This document shows positions 17,296-25,308 of a DNA stretch of 64,000 nucleotides, piece after piece. How positions within the stretch are numbered: position 1 is the stretch's first letter; each line of letters begins with the position of its first letter. The position numbers and the translations under genes are program-made. This DNA comes from JAICMB01 sp035295125 (GTDB taxonomy: Bacteria > Acidobacteriota > Terriglobia > Bryobacterales > Bryobacteraceae): contig DATGJP010000102.1 in assembly GCA_035295125.1 (NCBI GenBank), positions 62,001-126,000 on the forward strand, read 5' to 3'. The notes below the pieces were generated by a model. The model was not told where the DNA came from. It was given only the letters and a program-made list of their open reading frames with translations, and searched no databases.

Positions 17296-17563
17296 TTGCG
17301 GGAACGATCGAGATTTCTGCGCCATCCCGCACCGGTGTGCTCAGGCCGCCGGTATAGCGCGATGCTTCAACGCCTACGAACACATTGATGTGCTCGCGGA
17401 TCTCGCCCTGTTCGGTGAGGACGCGATCGCGGATGCCGGGACAGAGTTGCGACAGGATTTGCAGGGCGTCGCCAAGCGTTCTCGGAGAGGCATCCGATTT
17501 CACGACCCTCGCACCGCTGGAAAAGACGCGCAGGGGGCCCGGTATATGGAAGGTGACGGCCAC
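17255..17563 (-). CDS. MoaD/ThiS-family ubiquitin-like protein
   Basis: A 102-residue protein of the beta-grasp MoaD/ThiS type. It starts with a beta strand (VTFHIPGPLRVFS). REHINVFVGVEASRYTGGLS then VRDGAEISIVPAISGG is the MoaD-like core. In functional sulfur carriers the chain ends at Gly-Gly; here nine residues (RPRWSPLPN) follow, so it would need trimming, or the tail blocks activation. It starts with GTG two bases after the kinase-propeller stop, in the same operon. A link to a propeller or kinase is unusual for MoaD. The molybdopterin enzyme lies 4 kb away. Confidence 0.75.
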   Translation of the reverse strand: MAVTFHIPGPLRVFSSGARVVKSDASPRTLGDALQILSQLCPGIRDRVLTEQGEIREHINVFVGVEASRYTGGLSTPVRDGAEISIVPAISGGRPRWSPLPN

Positions 17564-17565
17564 CC

Positions 17566-19608
17566 TTAAGACTTACTCCGCTTCTTCACGGCGGTCTTAG
17601 CGGTGCGCGGCGTTCCAATCACGGCTGCCTTAACGCACGTGATCGGAGGAAGACCTTCCGCCATCCGTTTCCAGGTCTTGCCTTCGTCGATGGACCCAAA
17701 CAACACGCCGCTTCGAGTTCCGAAGTAAAGACCGAGCGGGGTCAGGGTATCCGAAGTCAGCGCGTCGCGGAGGACGTTTTCGTACGCTCCCTTCTGCGGC
17801 AGCCCGCGGGTCAGCGCTTCCCACGATTCGCCGGCGTTACGGGTGCGATACACGCGCAGGCACCCTTCCGGCGTGCACCGAAATTCATCGGATTCGACGG
17901 GTATGACATAAACGCAGTCGGGATTGTGCGGGTGCATCAGCATCGCGAATCCAAAATCCGAGGGCACTCCGTTCGCGACATCCTGCCATGTCTCGCCGTG
18001 ATTGTCCGAACGGTACAAGCCCCAATGATTCTGCAAAAAGAGGCGTTCGGGGCGAGCCGGGTGCATCACGATCTTATGGACGCACTGGCCGAACTCGGGG
18101 TACTTCTCAGGGAGGAACACAACGCGAACGCCTTTGTTGCGAGCGTTCCAGGTCAGGCCGCCATCCTCGGTAACGTAGACGCCCGCTGCGGAAATTGCAA
18201 CATAGATGCGGCGCCGATTGGTAGGGTCGGGGACGATGGTGTGCAGGCACAGACCACCGAACGAAGGCCACCAGCGCGGGCGATGCGGATGTTCAAACAA
18301 CGCGCGGATCAGCGTCCAGGTATCGCCTCCGTCGCGCGATTCAAACAGCGCCGCGGGATCGACGCCACAGTACAGCACGTCCGGCTCATCTTCGCGCCCC
18401 AGGCAGATCTGCCAAATGTTGGTCAGCGATGCGCCCGATTCGGCCGGGAAGCGAATGGGCATGTCCTGCGGATTGGTCCAGCTCTTGCCGAAGTCGTCGC
18501 TGGTTCGCAGGAACGTACCGTAGGTGAGGCTCTGGGTGGAAGCCCAAATTCTACGCCGTCCCGCGCGCGCATCGAATGCCATTGAGTAGATTGCGTGGCC
18601 GTGAAAATAGGGGCCCGCGACCTCCCATTTCGTGCGCTGCGGCGAGGATCGCATCAGAAAGGCGCCTTTTGTTGTGCCAACGAGTAGCAGAACGTCGCCG
18701 TTCTTCACCTGAACATGTTTAATGCCGCGGTGGAGCGTGGTTTGAAGGCCCTTTAGCTCGGCGGACGGCTGCGGAGCCACGACGGTAGCGGACTGCAGAG
18801 CCTCTAGCGCGGCATGGACTTCGCTGGCCAGTTGATACCTCTGCGCAGGCTCCTTGGTAAGGCAGCGCTGCACAACAGGGGATAAGGCCACGGGAACGTG
18901 TACTGGCAGAGGAGGTGGCGCCGCATGCAGAATCGAGGAACTCAGTTCAAAGCTGGTGCGCCCCTGGAACGGAAGCTTTCCGCTTGCGGCCTCATAGAGC
19001 ACTATGCCGAGCGCCCAGATATCGCTACGTTGATCGGCCGGCTCGCCGCGCAGGATTTCGGGCGCCATGAACGCCAGCGTGCCGGTGAGCGCCTGGGCTT
19101 CCGTCGGCCCCACGGTGCGGGTCGCCTCGTCATGAGTTGTGGCGATCCGGCTTGCGAGACCAAAATCGAGGATTTTAGCGAGACCGTCATTGGTAACAAC
19201 GACGTTGGAGCTCTTCAAATCGCGGTGTACGACGCCCCGTGAGTGCGCATGAGCCAGCCCCGCGGCAATCTGCACCCCGTAGCGGAGGACGGACTGAATC
19301 GGCAAGCCATCCGCCGCCGCAATCAACGCGCTGAGATTCTTGCCCTCGACGAGTTCCATGACGATGTACAACTCGCCGTTGACATCGCCAATTTCGTAAA
19401 CGGTGCAGATGTTAGGGTGGCTGAGCGCGGAAGAAGCGCGGGCCTCATGGAGCAGGAACTTCTGAGTCTCGACGCCGGCGGTTTCGCCGACCACCTTCAC
19501 CGCTACGTCACGCTGGAGCACCTCGTCGTGAGCGCGATAGACCACTCCCATGCCACCCTCGCCGATCTTGGCGAGGATTCGATAGTGCCCCAGCACCTTA
19601 CCGATCAT
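17566..19608 (-). CDS. Ser/Thr protein kinase fused to a BNR/sialidase-like propeller
   Basis: A 680-residue fusion. The N-terminal Hanks-type kinase (about 8-275) has all key motifs: GEGGMGVVYRA, AVK (Lys38), HRDLKSSN (Asp130), DFG (148-150) and APE. The C-terminal half (about 305-665) has repeated D-G-G-x-T-W type motifs (DDFGKSWT, RDGGDTWTL, EDGGLTWNA, NAGESWEAL, DEGKTWKR) typical of BNR/sortilin propellers. No transmembrane segment separates them, so the whole protein is probably cytoplasmic. The charged tail ends KTAVKKRSKS. It is followed by the MoaD-like gene and preceded by an S9 peptidase. Confidence 0.88.
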   Translation of the reverse strand: MIGKVLGHYRILAKIGEGGMGVVYRAHDEVLQRDVAVKVVGETAGVETQKFLLHEARASSALSHPNICTVYEIGDVNGELYIVMELVEGKNLSALIAAADGLPIQSVLRYGVQIAAGLAHAHSRGVVHRDLKSSNVVVTNDGLAKILDFGLASRIATTHDEATRTVGPTEAQALTGTLAFMAPEILRGEPADQRSDIWALGIVLYEAASGKLPFQGRTSFELSSSILHAAPPPLPVHVPVALSPVVQRCLTKEPAQRYQLASEVHAALEALQSATVVAPQPSAELKGLQTTLHRGIKHVQVKNGDVLLLVGTTKGAFLMRSSPQRTKWEVAGPYFHGHAIYSMAFDARAGRRRIWASTQSLTYGTFLRTSDDFGKSWTNPQDMPIRFPAESGASLTNIWQICLGREDEPDVLYCGVDPAALFESRDGGDTWTLIRALFEHPHRPRWWPSFGGLCLHTIVPDPTNRRRIYVAISAAGVYVTEDGGLTWNARNKGVRVVFLPEKYPEFGQCVHKIVMHPARPERLFLQNHWGLYRSDNHGETWQDVANGVPSDFGFAMLMHPHNPDCVYVIPVESDEFRCTPEGCLRVYRTRNAGESWEALTRGLPQKGAYENVLRDALTSDTLTPLGLYFGTRSGVLFGSIDEGKTWKRMAEGLPPITCVKAAVIGTPRTAKTAVKKRSKS

Positions 19609-19615
19609 CGCTTCG

Positions 19616-21664
19616 CTATTGGCCTGTGGAAGGCTTCTTCTCGTTTCCTGATTTCTTTGTCCATTCGTCGATCCAGGTCAGAAACGTGTTGTACCACAGG
19701 ACTGTGTTCTGGGGTTTCATCACCCAGTGGCCCTCGTCCGGAAACTCGAGGAGCTTGGATGGCACTTTCTGCATCTGGAGCGCGGTGAACAACTGGAGTC
19801 CCTGGGTGTAGGGGACGCGGAAGTCGAGCTCGCCGTGGATCACCAGCGTGGGGGTTTTGAAGTCCTTTACGTAATTGCTCGGCGACCATTTCGCGTAAAT
19901 GTCCGGGTTGTCCCACGGCATGCCGCCGTATTCCCATAGCGGGAACCAAAGTTCCTCGGTAGCCCCCGTTTCGCTCTTCAGATCGTAAACCCCGGCATGA
20001 GAGATGAGGGCTTTGAAGCGCTGCGTGTGGCCAAGCATCCAGTCGATCATATAGCCACCATAGGACCCCCCTGCGGCCGCGAAGCGATCGGGATCGGCGT
20101 AGGGCTGCGCAGCGACATAATCGACGGTGGCCATAATATCGTCGTATGCTTTGCCGCCCCAGTCGAGATTGATGTCGTCGGTGAACTTCTGGCCGTACCC
20201 GACCGAGCCGCGCGGGTTCGGCATCACGACCACATATCCAGCGCTCGCGAAGACCTGCGCGTTCCAACGGTATGTCCAGCTCTCACCCCATTCGCCCTCG
20301 GGACCGCCGTGAATCAGGAAAAGGACAGGATACTTGCGTCCGGCGCGAAAAGAGGGTGGCTTGACCACGAAGCTGTACACACGGGCGCGCTCGGCGCCTT
20401 CCACGGAAATCTCTTCGAGCGGTGTCAGGACGTAATTCGCGAGCAGATCGTCGTTCAGATGCGTGAGCTGGACCTGCCCGCCTCCCGACGCGGCACGGTA
20501 CAACTCGATGGGATGGGAGCCGCTCTGGCCGGTATATATGAGTGCCTTTCCACCCGGCAGGAATTCCAGATCATCCAGGGTCATCGCACCGCTCACGATG
20601 GACTGAGCAGCGCCCCCGGTGGCAGGGATCAGGTGGATGTTCTGACGGCCGCGGTCCTGCGTGGTGAAGGCGATGCGGGCGGAGTCCGGCGACCAGGCGA
20701 AGCTTTCCACCCAGCGGTCGAGGGACTCGGTCAGAGACTTGGTGGAGTTGGCGCTACGATCGTAGACCGACAACCGGAAACGATCGCTTTCGTAGCCGGG
20801 GCGGGTCTGGCTGCGATAGGCAATGTACTTGCCATCGGGCGAGTACTGGGGCGAGCTGTCGGCAGCCAGATTGAGGGTGATTTTCTTGGAATCACCTCCG
20901 GTGATGGGCACGGTGTACAGGTCCGTGTTGGTGCTCGTGGCCGGGTTGGGGTCGGCGTTCATGGTGAAGCAGACCTCCAGCGAATCCGGCGATATGGAGT
21001 AATCGTCAGGTCCGCCCAGGGAGAACGGGGGCACGTCGTGCGGTCCGGGGGTGAGATCGGTGGCATGGCCACCCGCGGCGTCGATGACGAACAGGTGCGA
21101 CCGTCGCTTGTTGTCCCAGGCTGTCCAGTGGCGAAACAGCAGCGTCGTGTACGACCGGGCCTTTACCTTATTGTTCTTTTCGGCTTCGAGATGCTGCCGG
21201 TTGCAGTTGTCGTCGGGACATTCGGGATAGACCTCACTGGTGAAAACGAGCTTTTTACCGTCCGGAGATACCAGCACGCCACCCGCTTCTGTGGAAAGCG
21301 TGGACACCTGCTTCGGCTGCGAGCCGTCGGCGCTCATGGTCCAGACCTGCGATGAACCGTCGCGATTAGATATGAAGGCAAGGCGGTTGGAATCTGGGAA
21401 CCAGCGGGGACGCTCGTTATCGGAGCCTTGGAACGTGATCTGCGTTGCTGGACCGCCGTCGGCCGGGATGGTCCAGATCTGCTTCGGCTTGGTGTTCTGG
21501 TCGAGGTCGACGGTTTGCACTGTGAACGCGATCAGCTTGCCATCGGGCGACAGGGCGGGCTCGCTGATTCGCGAGATTTTTAACATCGCCTGCACGTCGA
21601 ATGGCTGCTTCTGGGCGCACAGCGCGGTAGCAAGCGCGCACGCTACGAGGACGGCTCGTTTCAT
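19616..21664 (-). CDS. Secreted S9-family (prolyl oligopeptidase) serine peptidase
   Basis: A 682-residue protein with a signal peptide (MKRAVLVACALATALCAQ). The N-terminal beta-propeller (about 30-400) has repeated SPDG(K)xIAF motifs. The C-terminal alpha/beta hydrolase has GGSYGGYM (nucleophile Ser), a His in the EGHWVM segment and an Asp in HGELDFRVP. This is the DPP-IV/acylaminoacyl-peptidase type, probably periplasmic. It is the first gene of a three-gene minus-strand operon with the kinase and MoaD-like genes, seven bases apart from the kinase. Confidence 0.92.
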   Translation of the reverse strand: MKRAVLVACALATALCAQKQPFDVQAMLKISRISEPALSPDGKLIAFTVQTVDLDQNTKPKQIWTIPADGGPATQITFQGSDNERPRWFPDSNRLAFISNRDGSSQVWTMSADGSQPKQVSTLSTEAGGVLVSPDGKKLVFTSEVYPECPDDNCNRQHLEAEKNNKVKARSYTTLLFRHWTAWDNKRRSHLFVIDAAGGHATDLTPGPHDVPPFSLGGPDDYSISPDSLEVCFTMNADPNPATSTNTDLYTVPITGGDSKKITLNLAADSSPQYSPDGKYIAYRSQTRPGYESDRFRLSVYDRSANSTKSLTESLDRWVESFAWSPDSARIAFTTQDRGRQNIHLIPATGGAAQSIVSGAMTLDDLEFLPGGKALIYTGQSGSHPIELYRAASGGGQVQLTHLNDDLLANYVLTPLEEISVEGAERARVYSFVVKPPSFRAGRKYPVLFLIHGGPEGEWGESWTYRWNAQVFASAGYVVVMPNPRGSVGYGQKFTDDINLDWGGKAYDDIMATVDYVAAQPYADPDRFAAAGGSYGGYMIDWMLGHTQRFKALISHAGVYDLKSETGATEELWFPLWEYGGMPWDNPDIYAKWSPSNYVKDFKTPTLVIHGELDFRVPYTQGLQLFTALQMQKVPSKLLEFPDEGHWVMKPQNTVLWYNTFLTWIDEWTKKSGNEKKPSTGQ

Positions 21665-21836
21665 AAAAACCTTATGACTTAAGCGTATCAGGTGGCGCTT
21701 GGACAGCTACAGGTCACGCCACCTGGTTTTCCTGGGGTGGGACCATGCCATGAACCTCCAGCCTTCCGTACGTGGAGTTTCAGTTTGCAACCCGCCTTTA
21801 GGCAATCGGTGCTTGTCGAGGCGAGTGCGCTACCCG

Positions 21837-22601
21837 TCAGATGCCCAGGCGTTCCTTGAGTGCACGGACGCGGTCGCGCGAGACGGGCAGCTCGGTTCGT
21901 TTCTCGTCCTTCAGCCGGACCACCATTTTACCCGCGAACCAGTTGTGGAGTTCCTGGATGTGGTCGACGTTCACCACTACCGCACGACTGATTCGAGTGA
22001 AACGCTGGGGATCGAGTTTCGACTCCAGATCCTGGATGGTGTAGTCCACCACATAGTTTTTGGCCGGGGTGGAGGCCCAGGTAAGTTTGTCGTTGGCGAA
22101 GAAATGGGTGATCCGTGACAATTCCACCAGTTCTACCCGTTCGCCGATGCGGGAAGCGACGCGGTCGAGGTATTTGGGGCCAGGACTCGTCAGCCGGCTG
22201 GCCAGCTTGCCGAGGAGTTCCTGCAGATCGGGGCGCGGCGCTCCTCCGCTCGTGATGCGTTCGAGTTTGCTGAGGGCGCGGTCGAGATGCTGCGATTCGA
22301 TTGGCTTCAGCAGGTAGTCGACGGAATGCACTTCGAAGGCTTGGAGCGCATATTGGTCCCAGGCTGTGGTGAAGACTACCAGGGGCTGGGGATTGAGGCG
22401 CGAGAGGAGCTCGAAGCCAGTCAGTCCGGGCATTTGGATGTCGAGGAACAGGACATCCGGCGGGTCGGAGTCGAGCCCCGCGAGCGCTTCAATGGGATCT
22501 GAGCTTTGACCGATGATCTCGACGCGTCCCGTCTCGTTGAGCAGACGGGCAAGCCGTTTGATAGCGAGTGGCTCGTCGTCGATAAGAAACACCCGAATCA
22601 T
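21837..22601 (-). CDS. LytTR-family response regulator
   Basis: A 254-residue protein. The receiver domain (2-120) has DDEP acidic residues, the phosphoacceptor in VLFLDIQMPG, and Lys in LLKPIE. The C-terminal LytTR DNA-binding domain (about 150-250) has the ITHFFANDKLTWA and RFTRISRAVVVNVDHI patterns. It is read two bases after the LytS-type kinase gene, so the two are a cognate pair. LytTR regulators usually control extracellular products; the target is unknown here. Confidence 0.92.
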   Translation of the reverse strand: MIRVFLIDDEPLAIKRLARLLNETGRVEIIGQSSDPIEALAGLDSDPPDVLFLDIQMPGLTGFELLSRLNPQPLVVFTTAWDQYALQAFEVHSVDYLLKPIESQHLDRALSKLERITSGGAPRPDLQELLGKLASRLTSPGPKYLDRVASRIGERVELVELSRITHFFANDKLTWASTPAKNYVVDYTIQDLESKLDPQRFTRISRAVVVNVDHIQELHNWFAGKMVVRLKDEKRTELPVSRDRVRALKERLGI

Positions 22602-22603
22602 GT

Positions 22604-23686
22604 TCAGGCGGGGCCGGTCCGCAATGGAATCGCGAGTTGAACCACCGCGCCTTGTCCGCTCTGCGGCGACGAGATTCGCGCGGCGGGACCATACAATGCC
22701 GCGAGCCGGCTTCTTAGGTTGTCAATACCGTGCCCGGCCGGGGCATCCTCCAGGTCGAAACCGGGTCCGCTATCGCGCACGGTGACCTCCAGCATCTCAC
22801 CCGAACGGGCCGCCCGCACTTCGACCGATCCGCCCGCCCGATTCGGTGCGATGACATGCTTGATGCTGTTTTCCACGAGGGTCTGCACCGCGAGCGGCGG
22901 AATGGAAGCTCCTTTCAACTTGTCATCCACTTCCAGGTTGTAGGTGAGGCGCTCACCAAGGCGCGTCTTTTCGATGGCGAGATAATCGCCCACGATTTGC
23001 AACTCGCGCTCCAGGGGTACCGAGCCGCGCTGGGCCGACTCCAGTGAGAAGCGCAGCAGTGCGGCCATCTGTTCCACCAGCCTTTCAGCGCGCTTGGGAT
23101 CTTCCGGGATCAGCGATGAGATCGAGTTCAGCGTGTTGAACAGGAAATGCGGATGGAGGCGTGATTCAAGCGACGCGAGGCGTGCTTCGGTGGCAAGCTT
23201 AAGTGCCCGCTCGTGCTCCAACTCCTTGGTTCGAAGCTGGAGCGTCGTGCTCTCCAGCCGGTAGCGCATTTCCTCATACACATGAACCGCCGAGCCGACG
23301 ATGATGGTGATGGGCACCGCGAACTTGACGTTGGCAACATAGGTCGGCCAGAAACTGGCGGCATTGTCCCAACCTATGATGAGGAAGGCAACAATCGCCG
23401 ACAGCGAGCCCAGTATGCCGACGACGGTCATCAGCGAGGTCCGGGCGAGCCACAGAAGAAGGCTGTTCCGCGACCAGGTGGCCAGCCATGCCCAGGGAAC
23501 CAGGTTGGCCATACCCCCGATGCAATTCGCATAGATCCACGATCGCAGGAATCGGCCAAAGACGAAATGCCAAGAGAAACCCGGGGAACCGGCGGCGGCG
23601 ATGGTCGCGAAGATTATGGCGATGCCCGTGTCAGCAATCAGTGTCGCCGTCAGTGTCGACAACCGGACATACTGCCGGATTCTCAT
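22604..23686 (-). CDS. LytS-type sensor histidine kinase
   Basis: A 360-residue protein (start at ATG 23686, overlapping the upstream stop as ATGA). The N-terminal half has four or more hydrophobic helices (about 1-145). The kinase core (His_kinase/pfam06580 type) has HPHFLFNTLNSISSL with the phosphorylated His, VENSIKH, and DSGPGF followed by HGIDNLRSRL. It is membrane-embedded with no large periplasmic domain. It is translationally coupled to an upstream protein with a heme-binding motif, which may be its input. Confidence 0.9.
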   Translation of the reverse strand: MRIRQYVRLSTLTATLIADTGIAIIFATIAAAGSPGFSWHFVFGRFLRSWIYANCIGGMANLVPWAWLATWSRNSLLLWLARTSLMTVVGILGSLSAIVAFLIIGWDNAASFWPTYVANVKFAVPITIIVGSAVHVYEEMRYRLESTTLQLRTKELEHERALKLATEARLASLESRLHPHFLFNTLNSISSLIPEDPKRAERLVEQMAALLRFSLESAQRGSVPLERELQIVGDYLAIEKTRLGERLTYNLEVDDKLKGASIPPLAVQTLVENSIKHVIAPNRAGGSVEVRAARSGEMLEVTVRDSGPGFDLEDAPAGHGIDNLRSRLAALYGPAARISSPQSGQGAVVQLAIPLRTGPA

Positions 23687-24357
23687 TTCGAGACATGACA
23701 GCCAATACAGCCGGTTTCTGATACCGGAAGCGACTTGGTTGCCATCCACGTGGCCGCGCGTTTGGCATACGGAGTGTCCTTGAGTTCAGTCCCGATCCGC
23801 TCGAAATAGGCCCGGGCTTTTTCCTCGTTACCGAGCCGGCTGTAGCCTTCCGCAATACCGAACAGCAGTTCGCCGCGCGGGTGCGTGCCGAGACTATCGA
23901 AATTCGCGGCTTGCAGTTCGAGTGAATGCTCGTAATCCGACAGGCCTTTTTCAATCAACGGACGGGCCATTTCAGGCGGCATGTGATGGGACCCGGTCAA
24001 CAAAACCGCCCCGCGAGGGACGCGAACGCCTACCGAGTCGGGCGCCAAAGCGACTGCGTCATCCATTTCCCTCATACCGAGTTGCACCAACTCCATTCCC
24101 TTTTGGGAGTCACCTTTTTGAAAAGCCTGTCCGCCTAGATAGTACTCTCCACCACCATGCCATACCAGGGCTTCCGCATTCTTCGGGTCGGCGGCTAGAG
24201 CCTCCTCACACATTTTGAGCCCTTTGTCCAGGGATTCGCGATTTCCGGAAAAACCCGCGAAAAAGTAGTTTCTGACTTTGAGGTCGAACCGTTCGGCCAG
24301 GGCGCTAACTGCACTTACGCCCGCAAACGCGACCAGGATGGATGTGCTGAGTTTCAT
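23683..24357 (-). CDS. Secreted TPR-like protein with C-terminal heme c motif
   Basis: A 224-residue protein with a signal peptide (MKLSTSILVAFAGVSAVSALA). TPR-like helical repeats are at about 35-180. A single CxxCH heme c motif (CIGCH) lies five residues from the C-terminus. The ATG at 24357 has GAGGAG upstream; the longer frame lacks a signal peptide. It overlaps the histidine kinase start by four bases. One heme on a TPR scaffold next to a membrane kinase suggests redox or gas sensing in the periplasm; this is inference. Confidence 0.75.
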   Translation of the reverse strand: MKLSTSILVAFAGVSAVSALAERFDLKVRNYFFAGFSGNRESLDKGLKMCEEALAADPKNAEALVWHGGGEYYLGGQAFQKGDSQKGMELVQLGMREMDDAVALAPDSVGVRVPRGAVLLTGSHHMPPEMARPLIEKGLSDYEHSLELQAANFDSLGTHPRGELLFGIAEGYSRLGNEEKARAYFERIGTELKDTPYAKRAATWMATKSLPVSETGCIGCHVSK

Positions 24358-24593
24358 GCAAGATCTCCTCGTGGACAGAATAAGGCCGGACACCCTGAGG
24401 CAGGTGGTAATCGCGATGGATTGCAGGATTTTTGGATGAACGGTCAAAAACGGGAGATGAACATCGGACTCTCAAGCACTCGTGTCCGATGTAAGCCGCA
24501 ATGCCTTGTTTTGCAAGTTGAAGCGCGCTTATAGGAACGGAGGGCCTTGGCGCCTCAAGGCCCTCCTTCAACTTCCGTCACACAGGGATCGCA

Positions 24594-25283
24594 CTAAGCG
24601 ATGGCTTTCTCAGCCTCGGGTCTGATCCATTGCCCGTAACAGGTATAGATCATATAGAGCATTGGCAGCATACTGAGGGCGGGCGCCCACCCCGACACGC
24701 CAATACAAAGCGCAATAGCGACGGCCAGAATGGATCCCGCCAGATAGTAAGGAAACGCCCACCGGTGACAATTGCGCCAGATCTCTAACGGCGACTCGCT
24801 CCGCACCAGTCCCAGTACGACGGACATAAGTCCGGAGTTGGCGACAAAGAAGATCGCGCTGGCTGCTACGAGCTCAGGCACCACACTGCCTGCCGCGCGC
24901 AATCCGGAGGTTAGTTCGAACGCGAGCGCCACACTAATTACCGTCGACGCTACGCTGAAGAATACCTGCACGGTTTTAGGTCTCGTTGTCGGGCGCCACA
25001 TGCACTGCACAAGGCACGAGAGCGCCGCGATGATCAGCGTTTCACCTAACGCGAATTGGCTGATCGCGATCAGGAACAAGACGAAGTTTGCGCCGATTGT
25101 GCTCTGCATCCGCGGCAGCTTGATCTTGAACGTCGATGCCAGCAGCGATAGAACAACGCACTCCAGGAAGTGTTCAGGGCTCAATAACCGATGGTCGGAT
25201 ATCAGGCCACCGAACAGAAGCGCGGCTCCCGTGGCGATTGTGAGCCCCACGAATAGCTTCGTCCGCAAAGAAAGAGTGGGCAT
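24594..25283 (-). CDS. Polytopic membrane protein of unknown function
   Basis: A 229-residue protein with about seven to eight hydrophobic helices and few charged loops. It resembles N-terminal membrane sensor modules found in some signalling proteins (MASE-like), but no output domain follows, so it stands alone. AGGTGGAGG precedes the ATG at 25283. It lies between the heme/LytTR operon and the subtilase gene. No function can be assigned. Confidence 0.6.
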   Translation of the reverse strand: MPTLSLRTKLFVGLTIATGAALLFGGLISDHRLLSPEHFLECVVLSLLASTFKIKLPRMQSTIGANFVLFLIAISQFALGETLIIAALSCLVQCMWRPTTRPKTVQVFFSVASTVISVALAFELTSGLRAAGSVVPELVAASAIFFVANSGLMSVVLGLVRSESPLEIWRNCHRWAFPYYLAGSILAVAIALCIGVSGWAPALSMLPMLYMIYTCYGQWIRPEAEKAIA

Positions 25284-25308
25284 AATGGCCTCCACCTGTC
25301 TCCCGGAA

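Noticed and set aside
19997..21355. 452-residue plus-strand frame opposite the S9 peptidase
   Set aside because: It is opposite a gene with intact family motifs and shows no domain of its own.
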